DNA from: Aliidiomarina iranensis
Lineage (GTDB): Bacteria; Pseudomonadota; Gammaproteobacteria; Enterobacterales; Alteromonadaceae
Reading direction: 5' to 3'
Assembly: GCF_003987135.1 (NCBI RefSeq)
Contig: NZ_PIPJ01000004.1
Location: 124,001-188,000, forward strand
DNA: 64,000 nt
Shown: positions 54,734-64,000 of the stretch, piece after piece
Layout: each line of letters opens with the position of its first letter
Numbering within the stretch: position 1 is the stretch's first letter
Made by a program: the position numbers and the translations under genes
Notes under the pieces: generated by a model
What the model was told of the DNA's origin: nothing
The model's database searches: none
Seen by the model: only the letters and a program-made list of their open reading frames with translations

Positions 54734-56260
54734 TTAACTTACTCGTAAACTAACCAATTCGGTTAATTCACCACCGCGAATTAAATAATAAATCGCTTCA
54801 ATATCCGGCGCGAAATAACGATCTTCATCGTAGAAGCCAACTTTATTACGCACCGCAGCATGCACCGCTTCTAATACCGGTGATGATTGTAAAGGCCGGC
54901 GGAAATCCATGCCCTGTGCCGCTCCAAGCAACTCGATAGCAATAATATTCGCCACATTCTCAGAAATATCCTGCAATCGCCGCGCCGCAAAGGTAGCCAT
55001 AGAAACGTGATCTTCTTGGTTCGCCGAGGTTGGCAAGCTATCAATTGAGGCGGGGTGCGCCAGCGTTTTATTTTCTGAAGCTAGCGCCGCAGCCGTAACT
55101 TGTGCCAGCATAAAGCCCGAATTCACGCCGCCATTATCCACCAAAAATGGCGGTAAATTACTCAAATGCTTATCCACTAACAAGGCAATACGGCGTTCTG
55201 ATAACGAGCCGATTTCAGAACACACAATGGCTAATAAATCTGCCGCTATTGCTACTGGTTCTGCATGAAAGTTACCGCCCGAAAGAATATCGTTGTCATC
55301 AGGGAAAACTAGCGGATTATCGGTTACACCGTTTGCTTCGCGGCCGAGCACCGCGCTGGCATAGCCCATTTGATCCCATACCGCGCCCATCACTTGCGGT
55401 TGGCAGCGAAGCGAATAAGGGTCTTGCACCTTGCCACAATTGGTGTGGGAATCTCCAATTTCACTACTTGTGCTTAAAATACGCCGAAGTTCCGCCGCAA
55501 CCGCAACTTGCCCAGGTTGGCCACGAACAATGTGAATACGCTCATCGAATGGTGTGCGCGAACCCAACGCCGCTTCTACCGTCATGGCGCCAGCTAAAGT
55601 AGCGGCAGCGAATACATCTTCAATGGCAAACAACCCATGTAAAGCCAGAGCGGTTGAAGCTTGCGTACCATTCAAGAGCGCTAACCCCTCTTTTGGCGCC
55701 AATTCAATTGGGGCTAATCCTAGTTGCTTTAAGCCTTCATTTGCAGGCATGCGCTCGCCATGAATACGTAATTCACCTTCACCCAGCAGTGGCAACACCA
55801 TGTGCGCAAGTGGCGCTAAATCGCCACACGCGCCTACCGAGCCCTTTTCCGGCACGCAAGGATAAGCTTGGTTATTTACCAAGGCGATTAAGAAATCAAT
55901 CACTTCTGGGCGAACCCCGGAATAACCGCGGGCAAGCGAGTTTATCTTTAGCACCAGCATTAACCGCACTACTTGGTCAGACATCATCTTGCCCACGCCA
56001 GCGGCGTGTGAAAGAACAATACGGCGCTGTAAATCAGCCAGTTGCTCTGGCGCGATACGCGTGCTCGCCAACAGGCCAAAGCCAGTATTGATACCATACA
56101 CAACGCGGCCCTCAGCCAACACATCGGCTACCGTTTTTGCCGCACGCTCAACATCTTTGTAAGCCTCGGCAGGGAGAGAAATGTTTACCGCGTTGCGATC
56201 AATATTACGAAGTTCCGCTAACGATAATTGCCCGGGCTGTATTTCTAATTTATAGCTCAT
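54734..56260 (-). CDS. hutH: Histidine ammonia-lyase
   Basis: It converts L-histidine to urocanate and ammonia, the first step of histidine degradation. The protein has 508 residues. Its MIO cofactor is normally built from Ala-Ser-Gly, but here the sequence is [14 protein letters not shown], with Cys145 in the place of Ser (codon at 55826-55828, TGT). Other conserved blocks are intact: YGINTGFG near 55, [12 protein letters not shown] and GNFHAEP. Mutagenesis of the Pseudomonas enzyme, as I recall, found that Cys in this position still allows activity. It follows hutU by 60 bp. Confidence 0.95.
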   Translation of the reverse strand: MSYKLEIQPGQLSLAELRNIDRNAVNISLPAEAYKDVERAAKTVADVLAEGRVVYGINTGFGLLASTRIAPEQLADLQRRIVLSHAAGVGKMMSDQVVRLMLVLKINSLARGYSGVRPEVIDFLIALVNNQAYPCVPEKGSVGACGDLAPLAHMVLPLLGEGELRIHGERMPANEGLKQLGLAPIELAPKEGLALLNGTQASTALALHGLFAIEDVFAAATLAGAMTVEAALGSRTPFDERIHIVRGQPGQVAVAAELRRILSTSSEIGDSHTNCGKVQDPYSLRCQPQVMGAVWDQMGYASAVLGREANGVTDNPLVFPDDNDILSGGNFHAEPVAIAADLLAIVCSEIGSLSERRIALLVDKHLSNLPPFLVDNGGVNSGFMLAQVTAAALASENKTLAHPASIDSLPTSANQEDHVSMATFAARRLQDISENVANIIAIELLGAAQGMDFRRPLQSSPVLEAVHAAVRNKVGFYDEDRYFAPDIEAIYYLIRGGELTELVSLRVS

Positions 56261-56320
56261 TCACTTTTCCATTAATTGTTTGCTAGCAACGTGTATTGCT
56301 TCTGTACTAATGCTTCTCTG

Positions 56321-57994
56321 CTAAGGCGCTAGCGAGGGTAAATCTAGGTTGCTCTCTAACGCCGCTTGCTTGGCGATATCGTAGCCAGCATCGGCATGGC
56401 GCATTACGCCAGTTCCAGGGTCATTCCATAACACTCGGCCAATGCGCTCTGCCGCTTCATCGGTGCCATCGGCCACAATAACAACGCCGGAATGCTGCGA
56501 GTAACCCATACCCACACCACCACCATGATGCAATGAAACCCATGTGGCGCCGCCAGCTGTGTTTAACAGCGCATTTAATAGCGGCCAATCCGATACGGCA
56601 TCGGAACCATCTAACATGGCCTCGGTTTCTCGATTCGGGCTCGCTACCGAACCAGAATCAAGGTGATCACGGCCAATAACAATAGGAGCTTTGAGTTCAC
56701 CATTTTTAACCATTTCGTTAAACGCTAAACCTAAACGCGCTCTATCTTTTAATCCCACCCAACAAATGCGTGCGGGCAAGCCCTGAAACTCGATACGCTC
56801 GCGAGCCATATCAAGCCAATTATGCAAATGCGAATCGTCAGGCATTAGCTCTTTTACTTTCTGATCGGTCTTGTAGATATCTTCAGGGTCACCCGAAAGC
56901 GCTACCCAGCGAAACGGGCCGATACCTTGGCAAAATAATGGTCGGATATACGCGGGCACAAAGCCGGGAAAATCAAACGCGTTACTCACACCTTCATCTT
57001 TTGCCATTTGCCGAATATTGTTACCGTAATCCAGCACCGCAGCGCCACGTTCTTGCATAGTGAGCATGGCTTTAACTTGCACGGCCATCGATTGCTTCGC
57101 TGCCTTCACTACCGCGCTCGGATTCGATTCCCGCTCGGCTGCCGCTTGTGCCATGCTCCAGCCTTGCGGCAAGTAACCGTTGAGCGGGTCGTGAGCTGAG
57201 GTTTGATCAGTAACCACATCTGGCGTTACGCCGCGCGCCACGAGTTCTGCATAAACATCGGCCGCATTTGCCAACAAACCCACTGAAATAGCGCGCCCTT
57301 CTTGCTTAGCGGTTTCCAAACGAGCCAGTGCATCATCTAAATCACTGGCCTTTTCATCCACGTAGCGTGTGCGTAAACGGAAATCTATCCGGCTTTCATC
57401 GATATCACAGGCCAACATACTGAAACCAGCCATGGTGGCAGCCAATGGTTGTGCACCGCCCATACCACCAAGGCCACCGGTGAGCACCCATTTCCCCGCC
57501 GCATCGCCAGAAAAATGTTGCCGAGCCACCGCACCGAATGTTTCATAGGTGCCTTGCACAATGCCTTGAGAGCCAATGTAGATCCATGAACCGGCCGTCA
57601 TTTGCCCATACATCATCAAGCCCTGTTTATCGAGCTCATGAAAATGCTCCCAATTTGCCCATTGCGGCACCAAATTAGAGTTGGCAATAAGCACGCGCGG
57701 AGCATTCGCATGGGTAGGAAAAACGCCTACTGGCTTACCACTTTGCACCAGTAGTGTTTCGTTATCCTCTAATCGATTCAGCACTTCTACAATCTTATCG
57801 AAACTCTCCCAACTCCGCGCAGCGCGACCAATACCGCCATATACCACTAAGCCCGCCGGATGCTCGGCCACCTCGGGATCTAAATTATTCATTAACATGC
57901 GCTTGGCCGCTTCGGTTTGCCAGCTCTTTGCCGTTATTTCACTGCCGCGCTCAGCGCGAATCACTCGGTTTTTATCAATTCGGGTAAAGCTCAT
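56321..57994 (-). CDS. hutU: Urocanate hydratase
   Basis: It turns urocanate into imidazolone propionate using NAD as an electrophile. Its 557 residues show [13 protein letters not shown] near 50, [13 protein letters not shown], the NAD region [14 protein letters not shown] near 170 and [15 protein letters not shown] near 490. It lies 45 bp after hutC and before hutH. Confidence 0.98.
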   Translation of the reverse strand: MSFTRIDKNRVIRAERGSEITAKSWQTEAAKRMLMNNLDPEVAEHPAGLVVYGGIGRAARSWESFDKIVEVLNRLEDNETLLVQSGKPVGVFPTHANAPRVLIANSNLVPQWANWEHFHELDKQGLMMYGQMTAGSWIYIGSQGIVQGTYETFGAVARQHFSGDAAGKWVLTGGLGGMGGAQPLAATMAGFSMLACDIDESRIDFRLRTRYVDEKASDLDDALARLETAKQEGRAISVGLLANAADVYAELVARGVTPDVVTDQTSAHDPLNGYLPQGWSMAQAAAERESNPSAVVKAAKQSMAVQVKAMLTMQERGAAVLDYGNNIRQMAKDEGVSNAFDFPGFVPAYIRPLFCQGIGPFRWVALSGDPEDIYKTDQKVKELMPDDSHLHNWLDMARERIEFQGLPARICWVGLKDRARLGLAFNEMVKNGELKAPIVIGRDHLDSGSVASPNRETEAMLDGSDAVSDWPLLNALLNTAGGATWVSLHHGGGVGMGYSQHSGVVIVADGTDEAAERIGRVLWNDPGTGVMRHADAGYDIAKQAALESNLDLPSLAP

Positions 57995-58038
57995 AATACA
58001 TTTCCTTTTTCTGCAGCTTGTTCAACGAGCATCGATAG

Positions 58039-58746
58039 TTACCGTGCTACTTTAAATGTCATGTGTCCACCCAAACGAAACCGTGACCCTGGGTGAGTGA
58101 GTGTGGCTTGGCTCACCACACCCTCGCGGCCGCTAGTGCGGCGTTGAATTTGCAAACACGGTTCGGCCGCATCGAGCTGTAACAAAATCATTAATTGTTT
58201 GGAAGGCAGCACCGCCTCAATCAAGTGGCTTGCTTCGGTAAGCGGGGTTACTTCGCATAAGTATTCATGGGGCGTGCATTGAGTGTAATCTTGCTCTAAA
58301 TACTCTGGCACTAAGGTAGGGTTTACATAACGATCTTCTACCTGCACTGGCTGCCCGTTCTCAAAGTGGGTGATTACCGAGTGCAATACCTCGCTCCCCA
58401 CTTGCATTTGCAAAGCGGTGGCAATACCTGCCGGCGCGGGTACACGCTCTAACACCTGCACAACAGCATGGTGGCGGTGATTCCGTAACCGAATTTCATC
58501 GGCTATGTTTCGAATCGTGAGCAGCGCTGATTGCGATTTCAGTGGGGCAACAAAGGTGCCAGAACCACGAGTGCGGGTAACTAAGCCTTCTTCCGAAAGC
58601 TCTTGCAGAGCTCTGCGCGCTGTCATTCGGCTCACTGAAAATTTTTCCGCAAGCACATTCTCAGAGCTTACCGGGTGATATTCCGGCCACTCGCCTGATT
58701 CAATTTTTTGGTAAATATATTCTTTAATCGTTGCAAATTTAGCCAT
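58039..58746 (-). CDS. hutC: Histidine utilisation repressor
   Basis: A GntR-family regulator of 235 residues. The N-terminal winged helix (KFSVSRMTARRALQELSEEGLVTRTRGSGTFV in part) is followed by a UTRA ligand domain that binds urocanate. It leads the hutC-hutU-hutH unit. A palindrome TGTATATACA lies in its promoter. Confidence 0.95.
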   Translation of the reverse strand: MAKFATIKEYIYQKIESGEWPEYHPVSSENVLAEKFSVSRMTARRALQELSEEGLVTRTRGSGTFVAPLKSQSALLTIRNIADEIRLRNHRHHAVVQVLERVPAPAGIATALQMQVGSEVLHSVITHFENGQPVQVEDRYVNPTLVPEYLEQDYTQCTPHEYLCEVTPLTEASHLIEAVLPSKQLMILLQLDAAEPCLQIQRRTSGREGVVSQATLTHPGSRFRLGGHMTFKVAR

Positions 58747-58769
58747 GATAATTGGACTTTTTTGAATGT

Positions 58770-58779
58770 TGTATATACA
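58770..58779. promoter_or_regulatory. Candidate HutC operator
   Basis: TGTATATACA lies between divergent hutC and hutI, a palindrome related to the recalled HutC site (TGTA-TACA arms). One site would serve both directions. Confidence 0.65.
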
Positions 58780-58878
58780 TTACCAGCGTCTGTAATTTAA
58801 AATCAAATGCTTTTGCCGGTTTTACCAAAAGAGCGGGCCTAAGTAGTGGGCCTGAAAAGTAATTTAAGGGAATCGTCT

Positions 58879-60111
58879 ATGCCAAATAACTCAGCAGCAA
58901 ATAATTCTTGGGTTCTTCATTCGGTAACCGCCGCGCAAATGAATACTCCAGATTTAGGCTTGCTCGCGAATGCGAGTTTGGCAGTGGTGGATGGCAGCAT
59001 AGCTTGGGTAGGCGAAAACAGCGCACTGCCGAAACGTTATAAAGCGCTGCCCGCAATACATGGCCAGGGAAAACTACTCACACCGGCACTTACGGATTGC
59101 CACACCCACTTGGTATGGGCCGGTTCACGCGCTAGCGAATTTCGCCAGCGCCTGCACGGTAAAAGCTATGAAGCAATTGCTGCGGCCGGTGGTGGTATTC
59201 TGGCCACCGTAACGGCTACTCGGGAAGCCAGTGAAGAAACTTTATTCGCGCAAAGCTTACCCAGAGCACAAGCGCTTATGCAGCAAGGCGTGGCGCATAT
59301 CGAAATTAAATCGGGTTATGGTTTAAGCCTCGCCGATGAACTTAAACAATTACGGGTAGCTCGCCGTATCGGCAATGAACTGCCTTTGAAAGTAACCACT
59401 ACCTTGCTCGCAGCTCATGCGTTACCCCCAGAATTTAAGCAAAATCCTGAGGCCTATATTAATTTGGTTTGTGAACAAATTATTCCGGCAGCCGCGGCGG
59501 AAAACTTAGCCGATGCGGTTGATGTATTTTGCGAGAATATTGGATTCAGCCGCGGGCAAACTGAGCGCGTATTTCAAGCCGCAAAACAACACGGGCTGCC
59601 AGTTAAGATTCATGCTGAACAGCTCAGCGATCAAGATGGCTCTGCACTTATGGCCGAATACCAAGGCCTATCCGCTGATCACCTCGAATACCTCTCGGCA
59701 AAAGGCATAGCCGCCATCGCTGAATCCGGTTCGGTAGCCGTGCTATTACCCGGTGCGTTTTACTTTCTTCGCGAAACTAAACTGCCACCGGTTCAGGCAC
59801 TCCGTGATGCCGGTGTGCCGATGGCTATTGCTACCGATGCGAACCCAGGTTCCTCACCTATCATGCAATTACCATTGATGATGCATATGGCCTGTTCGTT
59901 ATTTCGGCTCACGCCCGAAGAAGCGTGGCTTGGTGTTACCCGCAACGCAGCGCAAGCATTAGGTGATAACAACCAAGGCACTCTGGCACCCGGGCAGCGA
60001 GCCGATTTAGTATTGTGGAATTTATCCAGCCCAGAACAAATCTGTTATGAGTTTGGTATCAATCCACTCGAGAAGTTGTGGGTAGAAGGCAAGCTGGTAA
60101 CTGATAACTAA
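58879..60111 (+). CDS. hutI: Imidazolonepropionase
   Basis: It opens the imidazolone ring to N-formimino-glutamate. A 410-residue amidohydrolase with metal ligands in DCHTHLVWAG near 80, KIHAEQLS near 244 and ATDANPGSSP near 315. A GTG at 58846 also opens the frame, but the ATG at 58879 has AAGGGAA at spacing 8 and begins nearer to the family sequence. It is divergent from hutC. Confidence 0.96.
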   Translation: MPNNSAANNSWVLHSVTAAQMNTPDLGLLANASLAVVDGSIAWVGENSALPKRYKALPAIHGQGKLLTPALTDCHTHLVWAGSRASEFRQRLHGKSYEAIAAAGGGILATVTATREASEETLFAQSLPRAQALMQQGVAHIEIKSGYGLSLADELKQLRVARRIGNELPLKVTTTLLAAHALPPEFKQNPEAYINLVCEQIIPAAAAENLADAVDVFCENIGFSRGQTERVFQAAKQHGLPVKIHAEQLSDQDGSALMAEYQGLSADHLEYLSAKGIAAIAESGSVAVLLPGAFYFLRETKLPPVQALRDAGVPMAIATDANPGSSPIMQLPLMMHMACSLFRLTPEEAWLGVTRNAAQALGDNNQGTLAPGQRADLVLWNLSSPEQICYEFGINPLEKLWVEGKLVTDN

Positions 60112-60153
60112 CTAAAGCGTTTTAAACTGAAAACTGATAAATAATAGCTTATT

Positions 60154-61170
60154 TTAAACGGTTTCCGTGTATGTAAGTACTAGCTCACTAAGTATTTGGC
60201 CAGCTGCCTTACTGCCAGCATCAACACCTAACGGGTGGCAACTCGGCGCCGCTTCGGCCAAATGAAGGTAACGGCAACCGCGAATTTTTGCCATTTCCCG
60301 CACGTATATCATTGCATCGCTCAAACTCACGCCAGCGTAATTAAATGCACTCGCAGGCGCCTGCATAATTGCATCAACATCGAGTTCAACGCCAAAAGGC
60401 GTGCGCCATGCAGCCACCTGTTGCTGCACCGAATGCAATACGCGGTGCATTTTTACCCCCAGCATAGTAACGGTTGATGTGTAGGTAGCACCCACATTTT
60501 GCAATTGATCTAAGGTTGCTTGGGAATTTTTCGCCGGGTGCAAACCAACTACGTGATAGTGCCGCAAATAGCCCGCATCGAAGGCGTAACTGAAGCCATT
60601 GCCGCTATGCCGGCCCTCAAGAGGCCGAAAATCAGCATGTGGATCGAGGTTCACCGCCCCAACAAATTGTTCGGTACTAATAGCCAAAGCCTGTAATAAC
60701 GGCAGTGCGTTATTGTGCCCACCACCAATAGCAATTACTTGATAGCCTTGCTGAAAAAGAACTTCGGCTACTTTGGCAACGCGTTTATCGAGCTCACCGC
60801 AAAGTTGGCGTAGTTGCTTTAAATCTTTGGTTTCATTGGCATTGAGCTTCTGGGCTTGTTGTTGCAAATCGGCACAATCGATTTGCCCAGCTAACACCAT
60901 TTGCTGCACCGCAAGCCGCCCTGAATCTTGCAAATTTAAGAAGTGTTGGAGAAAGGCTGAGAAGCCAAGTTCGGCTCCGCCTTGGCCCAGATTAGCACGA
61001 GGCCCGATAGATTCTGGGATACCCAAAATAGCAAAGCGCCCCAACGGCAACGCTGAGGCATCTAAGTGTGTTAAAGCTTGAATAGATTCGCCTATACGTG
61101 TTTCACCAACGCGTGGTTTTAACCACGCAGAAGGATCAACCGGCAACCAAGGCTGAGGCGTTGCTGGCAT
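60154..61170 (-). CDS. hutG: Formimidoylglutamase
   Basis: It hydrolyses formimidoyl-glutamate to glutamate and formamide. A manganese enzyme of the arginase/agmatinase family, 338 residues, with metal ligands in GGGHNNALPLL near 150, NLDPHADFRPLEGRHSGN (in part) near 175 and ELDVDAI near 260. It converges on hutI and lies 8 bp after rraA, so it may be co-transcribed with it. Confidence 0.94.
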   Translation of the reverse strand: MPATPQPWLPVDPSAWLKPRVGETRIGESIQALTHLDASALPLGRFAILGIPESIGPRANLGQGGAELGFSAFLQHFLNLQDSGRLAVQQMVLAGQIDCADLQQQAQKLNANETKDLKQLRQLCGELDKRVAKVAEVLFQQGYQVIAIGGGHNNALPLLQALAISTEQFVGAVNLDPHADFRPLEGRHSGNGFSYAFDAGYLRHYHVVGLHPAKNSQATLDQLQNVGATYTSTVTMLGVKMHRVLHSVQQQVAAWRTPFGVELDVDAIMQAPASAFNYAGVSLSDAMIYVREMAKIRGCRYLHLAEAAPSCHPLGVDAGSKAAGQILSELVLTYTETV

Positions 61171-61178
61171 AGCGTTAA

Positions 61179-61664
61179 TTACTCGATATCTAAAGCTTCT
61201 GGCGAAAGAATAATACCAGTGCTATCAGCGTAGATATGATCTTCAGGTAAGAAGGTAACGCCGCCAAAATTTACCGCGATATCAGTTTCACCAACACCCG
61301 CTGCATCGGCACCAACCGGTATAGATGCAATAGCCTGAACGCCTAAATCAAGATCTTCAAGCAAATCAACATCACGTACGCAGCCAAAACAAATGATACC
61401 TTCCCATTCGTTCTCCAAGGCTAACTCTGCAATAGCAATATCAATCAAAGCGCGGCGCAACGAGCCACCACCATCAATTAATAACACTTTGCCAGCACCC
61501 GGCTGTTCTAGAGCGGTTTCGATCAGGCCTTTGTCTTCGTGGCACTTAACCGTAACCACTTGCCCCCCAAACGACGAACGGCCACCATAGTTTGCAAACA
61601 TTGGTTCAACCACATCGATCTGATCAGCATATAAATCACAAAGTTCCGAGGTATTGTATTCCAT
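61179..61664 (-). CDS. rraA: RraA, regulator of RNase E activity
   Basis: A 161-residue protein, close to the E. coli RraA length. [21 protein letters not shown] and [15 protein letters not shown] are characteristic. RraA binds RNase E and inhibits RNA decay. The fold resembles aldolase-like proteins without needing catalytic metal. In E. coli it lies near hslVU, as here. Confidence 0.96.
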   Translation of the reverse strand: MEYNTSELCDLYADQIDVVEPMFANYGGRSSFGGQVVTVKCHEDKGLIETALEQPGAGKVLLIDGGGSLRRALIDIAIAELALENEWEGIICFGCVRDVDLLEDLDLGVQAIASIPVGADAAGVGETDIAVNFGGVTFLPEDHIYADSTGIILSPEALDIE

Positions 61665-61984
61665 GAGAAACGCTCCTGCGGCATTAGAAAAGCCATGAGT
61701 ATAAGTAGCGCACAGTATAAACCTTTAACTGCAAGGGTGAAAGAATCCTTTGCCATAGATGCTAAGCTATTTTGAACAGCCGGAGCTGGGCTTCTATGAA
61801 GGTTGATTTATTGTGAAAAAAACCGTTAAATCAACACTTCAATAACAAACGTAAGAAATATATTATGCCCACGCGGGGCACCACGGGTGAATAGATCAAA
61901 GCCCTTTTCCGATCAAGGTTACTCGGGTGCAAATAAATTTCTCTTCATCGTTAATTCTAGCGGCATGGTATAAATAGGCTCAAA
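61665..61984. other. Intergenic region with a short inverted repeat
   Basis: No gene is supported. It holds the promoters of rraA (leftward) and the GGDEF gene (rightward). GTTGATTTA at about 61802 and TAAATCAAC at about 61826 form a 9-bp inverted pair around an A-rich loop; its role is unknown. Confidence 0.4.
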
Positions 61985-63877
61985 ATGAAAAAACCTGCAA
62001 AAAATCGCCGTTTACGTTTTAGCCGTCGGCTCACCACGCACCTTTTAGTTCGCATTGGCGTGTGGTCTTTATTAGCGGTTCTTTGTGTTACTACCATTGG
62101 ATTTATTGTTTCTTACAGCGCCGCTAAAGAAGCTCTGATTGTTGAATTAATTCAAGATAACAACCAGCATTTGGCAGAGAAAAGTGAGCGCTTACGCCGA
62201 ACAGAACAATCTGCAGCCATTCTTGCCACACGGTTTTTAGCGCGCTATCAAGAGTTTGCTGAAGGCGAACGTTTCCAAGAGCGCTTCGATGAATGGTATA
62301 TTGAAACCGAGCCTGGGGTGCAGCGCCTGCGCCCTGAGTTTTATGAGGGGATTGCCAAGGAAGGTTCTTGGTTCGAGCATATTTCGGTATTTGTGGGGCC
62401 CCGTTCCGAGCCTCTCACGCCAGAACTCAAAGCGCGGATTACCATGGCGCAATATGTGGTTAACGAACTTGGGCCAGCTTGGCGCAACGATGTTACTAAC
62501 ACCCACATTTCTATGCCCGAGAATGTGTTAGTTCACTATTCGGATACCCACCCGTGGGGCCTGCTTGCGGCACCTGATCTGGTTATGACCGATTTTTCCG
62601 TAGTGCAATCCACCTTGCAATCATACAATCCGGAGCGCAAAGCTGCATGGACAGGGCTCTATTATGATTTATCGGCAGATTACTGGACAATAACCTATCA
62701 ACACCCAGTGGATTACAAAGGCCAACACTTAATCAATGCCAGCCATGATATGGCTTTAAGCACCCTTATCGAAGAAATCATTGCCTACCAAAGTGATATT
62801 GATACGCGGATGCTTTTTAATGCTAACGGGCAACTCATTGCATCAGCGGAAACACTGGCAGAAGAATACCAACAGCGGGGCACAATCGAACTCGCAGATC
62901 TTACTAACCCCTTGTATCGGGAAGTTTATGGTTACTTAGAGCAGCATGGAATCAATGCAGAAGATGATCACTTCACACTGCGAAATGCGATTCCCGGTGA
63001 ATTGTTGATTGGGCAAAAAATTGCTGGGCTCAATTGGTGGCACATTACCCTTTACCCTTATAGCCGGCTTCAGCGCGAGGCTTTGCGCGCTCCATTAAAA
63101 ATATCCTTAGCCACGCTCGGTTTGCTGTTGTTTATTTTGCTAATCGTGTATTGGCTTATTAGCCGCCACGTATCTCGGCCACTACGGCAGTTGGCCGATA
63201 TGGCAATGCTAGTAGGCGATAAAAAATACTCGGAAGTTATTGCCAATAACTTAATGCACGGGAATGTTCGCAGTGAAGTAGGGTTACTGGTTCGCTCTTT
63301 CCGCGCCATGGCCTCGCGCATACTTGAGAATCAGAAAAACCTAGAAAGAATTGTATCTGAGCGCACGGCACAGTTAGCGGCGGCTAATGAGGCGCTTGAT
63401 CAAATGGCTCATCTTGATGGCCTTACTGGGCTAAGAAACCGCCGCGCCTTCGATAAAGATCTCGCTAAAGCGCTGCTGAAAACCGAAGATTCCGAAGTAG
63501 CCTTGCTTTTCGGCGATTTAGATAAATTTAAGCCCTACAATGATAACTATGGCCACCAGGCAGGTGATGAAGCCCTGAAAGCGGTTGCGCGTTGTTTGCA
63601 GAATTTTAAGGGTGTAAAAGTGTATCGCTATGGCGGCGAGGAAATTGCCGTGCTTGCCGAGGTGCCTAACCACCCTGCTGCAAAAGAATTAGCTGAAACG
63701 ATGTGCAAAGCTGTATTTGATTTATTGATCCGCCATGAACACAGTAAGCATCAATACCTGAGTATTAGCTTTGGTGTTCATTTATTGCGTTATGATTTAG
63801 GTGTGGAAGGTAATATTCGTGCTGTTGATAAGCACTTGTACGAAGCTAAAAAAGCGGGCGGTAATTGCGCTCAATAA
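61985..63877 (+). CDS. Membrane GGDEF protein with HAMP domain
   Basis: A 630-residue protein. Membrane segments lie at about 25-48 and 365-388, with a large periplasmic Cache-type sensor between. A HAMP domain follows (ISRHVSRPLRQLADMA), then a coiled coil, and GGDEF starting DGLTGLRNRRAF. The signature is GGEEI (RYGGEEIAVL), with Ile in place of the usual Phe, and there is no RxxD I-site before it. It may still be a cyclase, since the last position is less critical, but activity is uncertain. Confidence 0.88.
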   Translation: MKKPAKNRRLRFSRRLTTHLLVRIGVWSLLAVLCVTTIGFIVSYSAAKEALIVELIQDNNQHLAEKSERLRRTEQSAAILATRFLARYQEFAEGERFQERFDEWYIETEPGVQRLRPEFYEGIAKEGSWFEHISVFVGPRSEPLTPELKARITMAQYVVNELGPAWRNDVTNTHISMPENVLVHYSDTHPWGLLAAPDLVMTDFSVVQSTLQSYNPERKAAWTGLYYDLSADYWTITYQHPVDYKGQHLINASHDMALSTLIEEIIAYQSDIDTRMLFNANGQLIASAETLAEEYQQRGTIELADLTNPLYREVYGYLEQHGINAEDDHFTLRNAIPGELLIGQKIAGLNWWHITLYPYSRLQREALRAPLKISLATLGLLLFILLIVYWLISRHVSRPLRQLADMAMLVGDKKYSEVIANNLMHGNVRSEVGLLVRSFRAMASRILENQKNLERIVSERTAQLAAANEALDQMAHLDGLTGLRNRRAFDKDLAKALLKTEDSEVALLFGDLDKFKPYNDNYGHQAGDEALKAVARCLQNFKGVKVYRYGGEEIAVLAEVPNHPAAKELAETMCKAVFDLLIRHEHSKHQYLSISFGVHLLRYDLGVEGNIRAVDKHLYEAKKAGGNCAQ

Positions 63878-63918
63878 GCGCACCGCCCGATATTCTGAAT
63901 TAAACTTGCTGCCAACTA

Positions 63919-64000
63919 CTAGAGTATGAAACGGCTTAAATCTTCATCTTCTGCCAAGTCGTTTAAATATTTATTCACATACTCGCGGTCTACTGCAATG
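63919..64000 (-). CDS. hslU: HslU ATPase subunit, C-terminal end only
   Basis: The stop codon is at 63919-63921 and the frame is open to the right edge. The last 26 residues end EDEDLSRFIL, which is the HslU C-terminus that docks into HslV. Upstream residues are outside the window. Position beside rraA agrees with the usual hslVU-rraA neighbourhood. Confidence 0.9.
   Translation of the reverse strand, partial: IAVDREYVNKYLNDLAEDEDLSRFIL

Overview
The window looks like the chromosome of a marine gammaproteobacterium of the Alteromonadales, most likely Idiomarinaceae (Idiomarina, Pseudidiomarina or Aliidiomarina). This is inferred from gene content: glnA-ntrB-ntrC, a CpxRA-like pair, typA, a full hut cluster, rraA next to hslU, dtd beside yihY, a YiiD-type fusion and an MSHA-type pilin. 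No rRNA, tRNA or CRISPR array was seen.

Left variable block (1-10493): an edge-truncated PLD/helicase/DUF3427 protein, a small membrane protein, an AAA_14/DUF4143 ATPase behind four 22-bp iterons, an unrecognised 400-aa protein facing a beta-CASP metallo-beta-lactamase nuclease, and a large Fic protein. It ends in a terminator and a stranded copy of the last yicC codons.

Integrated island (about 10494-25879, 15.4 kb): a mobile element in the 3' end of yicC, bounded by an 18/19 direct repeat. The replication and integration end (right) has a DUF4102-type tyrosine integrase, an unknown gene, an AlpA-like regulator, two small coupled genes and a DUF5906 helicase. No phage structural or conjugation genes are present, so it resembles a satellite or mobilisable island. 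The cargo is a lipoprotein plus small acidic protein pair, a type IC-like restriction system (hsdM-hsdS-rhuM/Fic-hsdR), and at the far left end a three-component retron. The retron has a PRTase-like effector, a small winged-helix protein, a strongly structured ncRNA closed by an 11-bp a1/a2 repeat, and a reverse transcriptase. The retron is the most interesting system in the window.

Core chromosome (25859-64000): yicC diverges from rph-pyrE. Then come an FMN reductase, an exported cyanophycinase-like protein without its catalytic residues, an MshA-like pilin, trmL, a PldB-like lipase, and cpxRA-like genes with a candidate CpxR box. The nitrogen cluster glnA-ntrB-ntrC has a clear sigma-54 promoter and NtrC dyads. 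After it come a DsbA-like lipoprotein, typA, a diguanylate cyclase, a hemolysin III homologue and an RND efflux pair behind a palindromic operator. Small membrane proteins, an SDR, dtd-yihY and an acetyltransferase/thioesterase follow, then hutC-hutU-hutH with divergent hutI, hutG and rraA, a second GGDEF protein, and the last codons of hslU at the right edge. The hut genes feed histidine-derived nitrogen into metabolism, while NtrBC and glnA govern ammonia assimilation.
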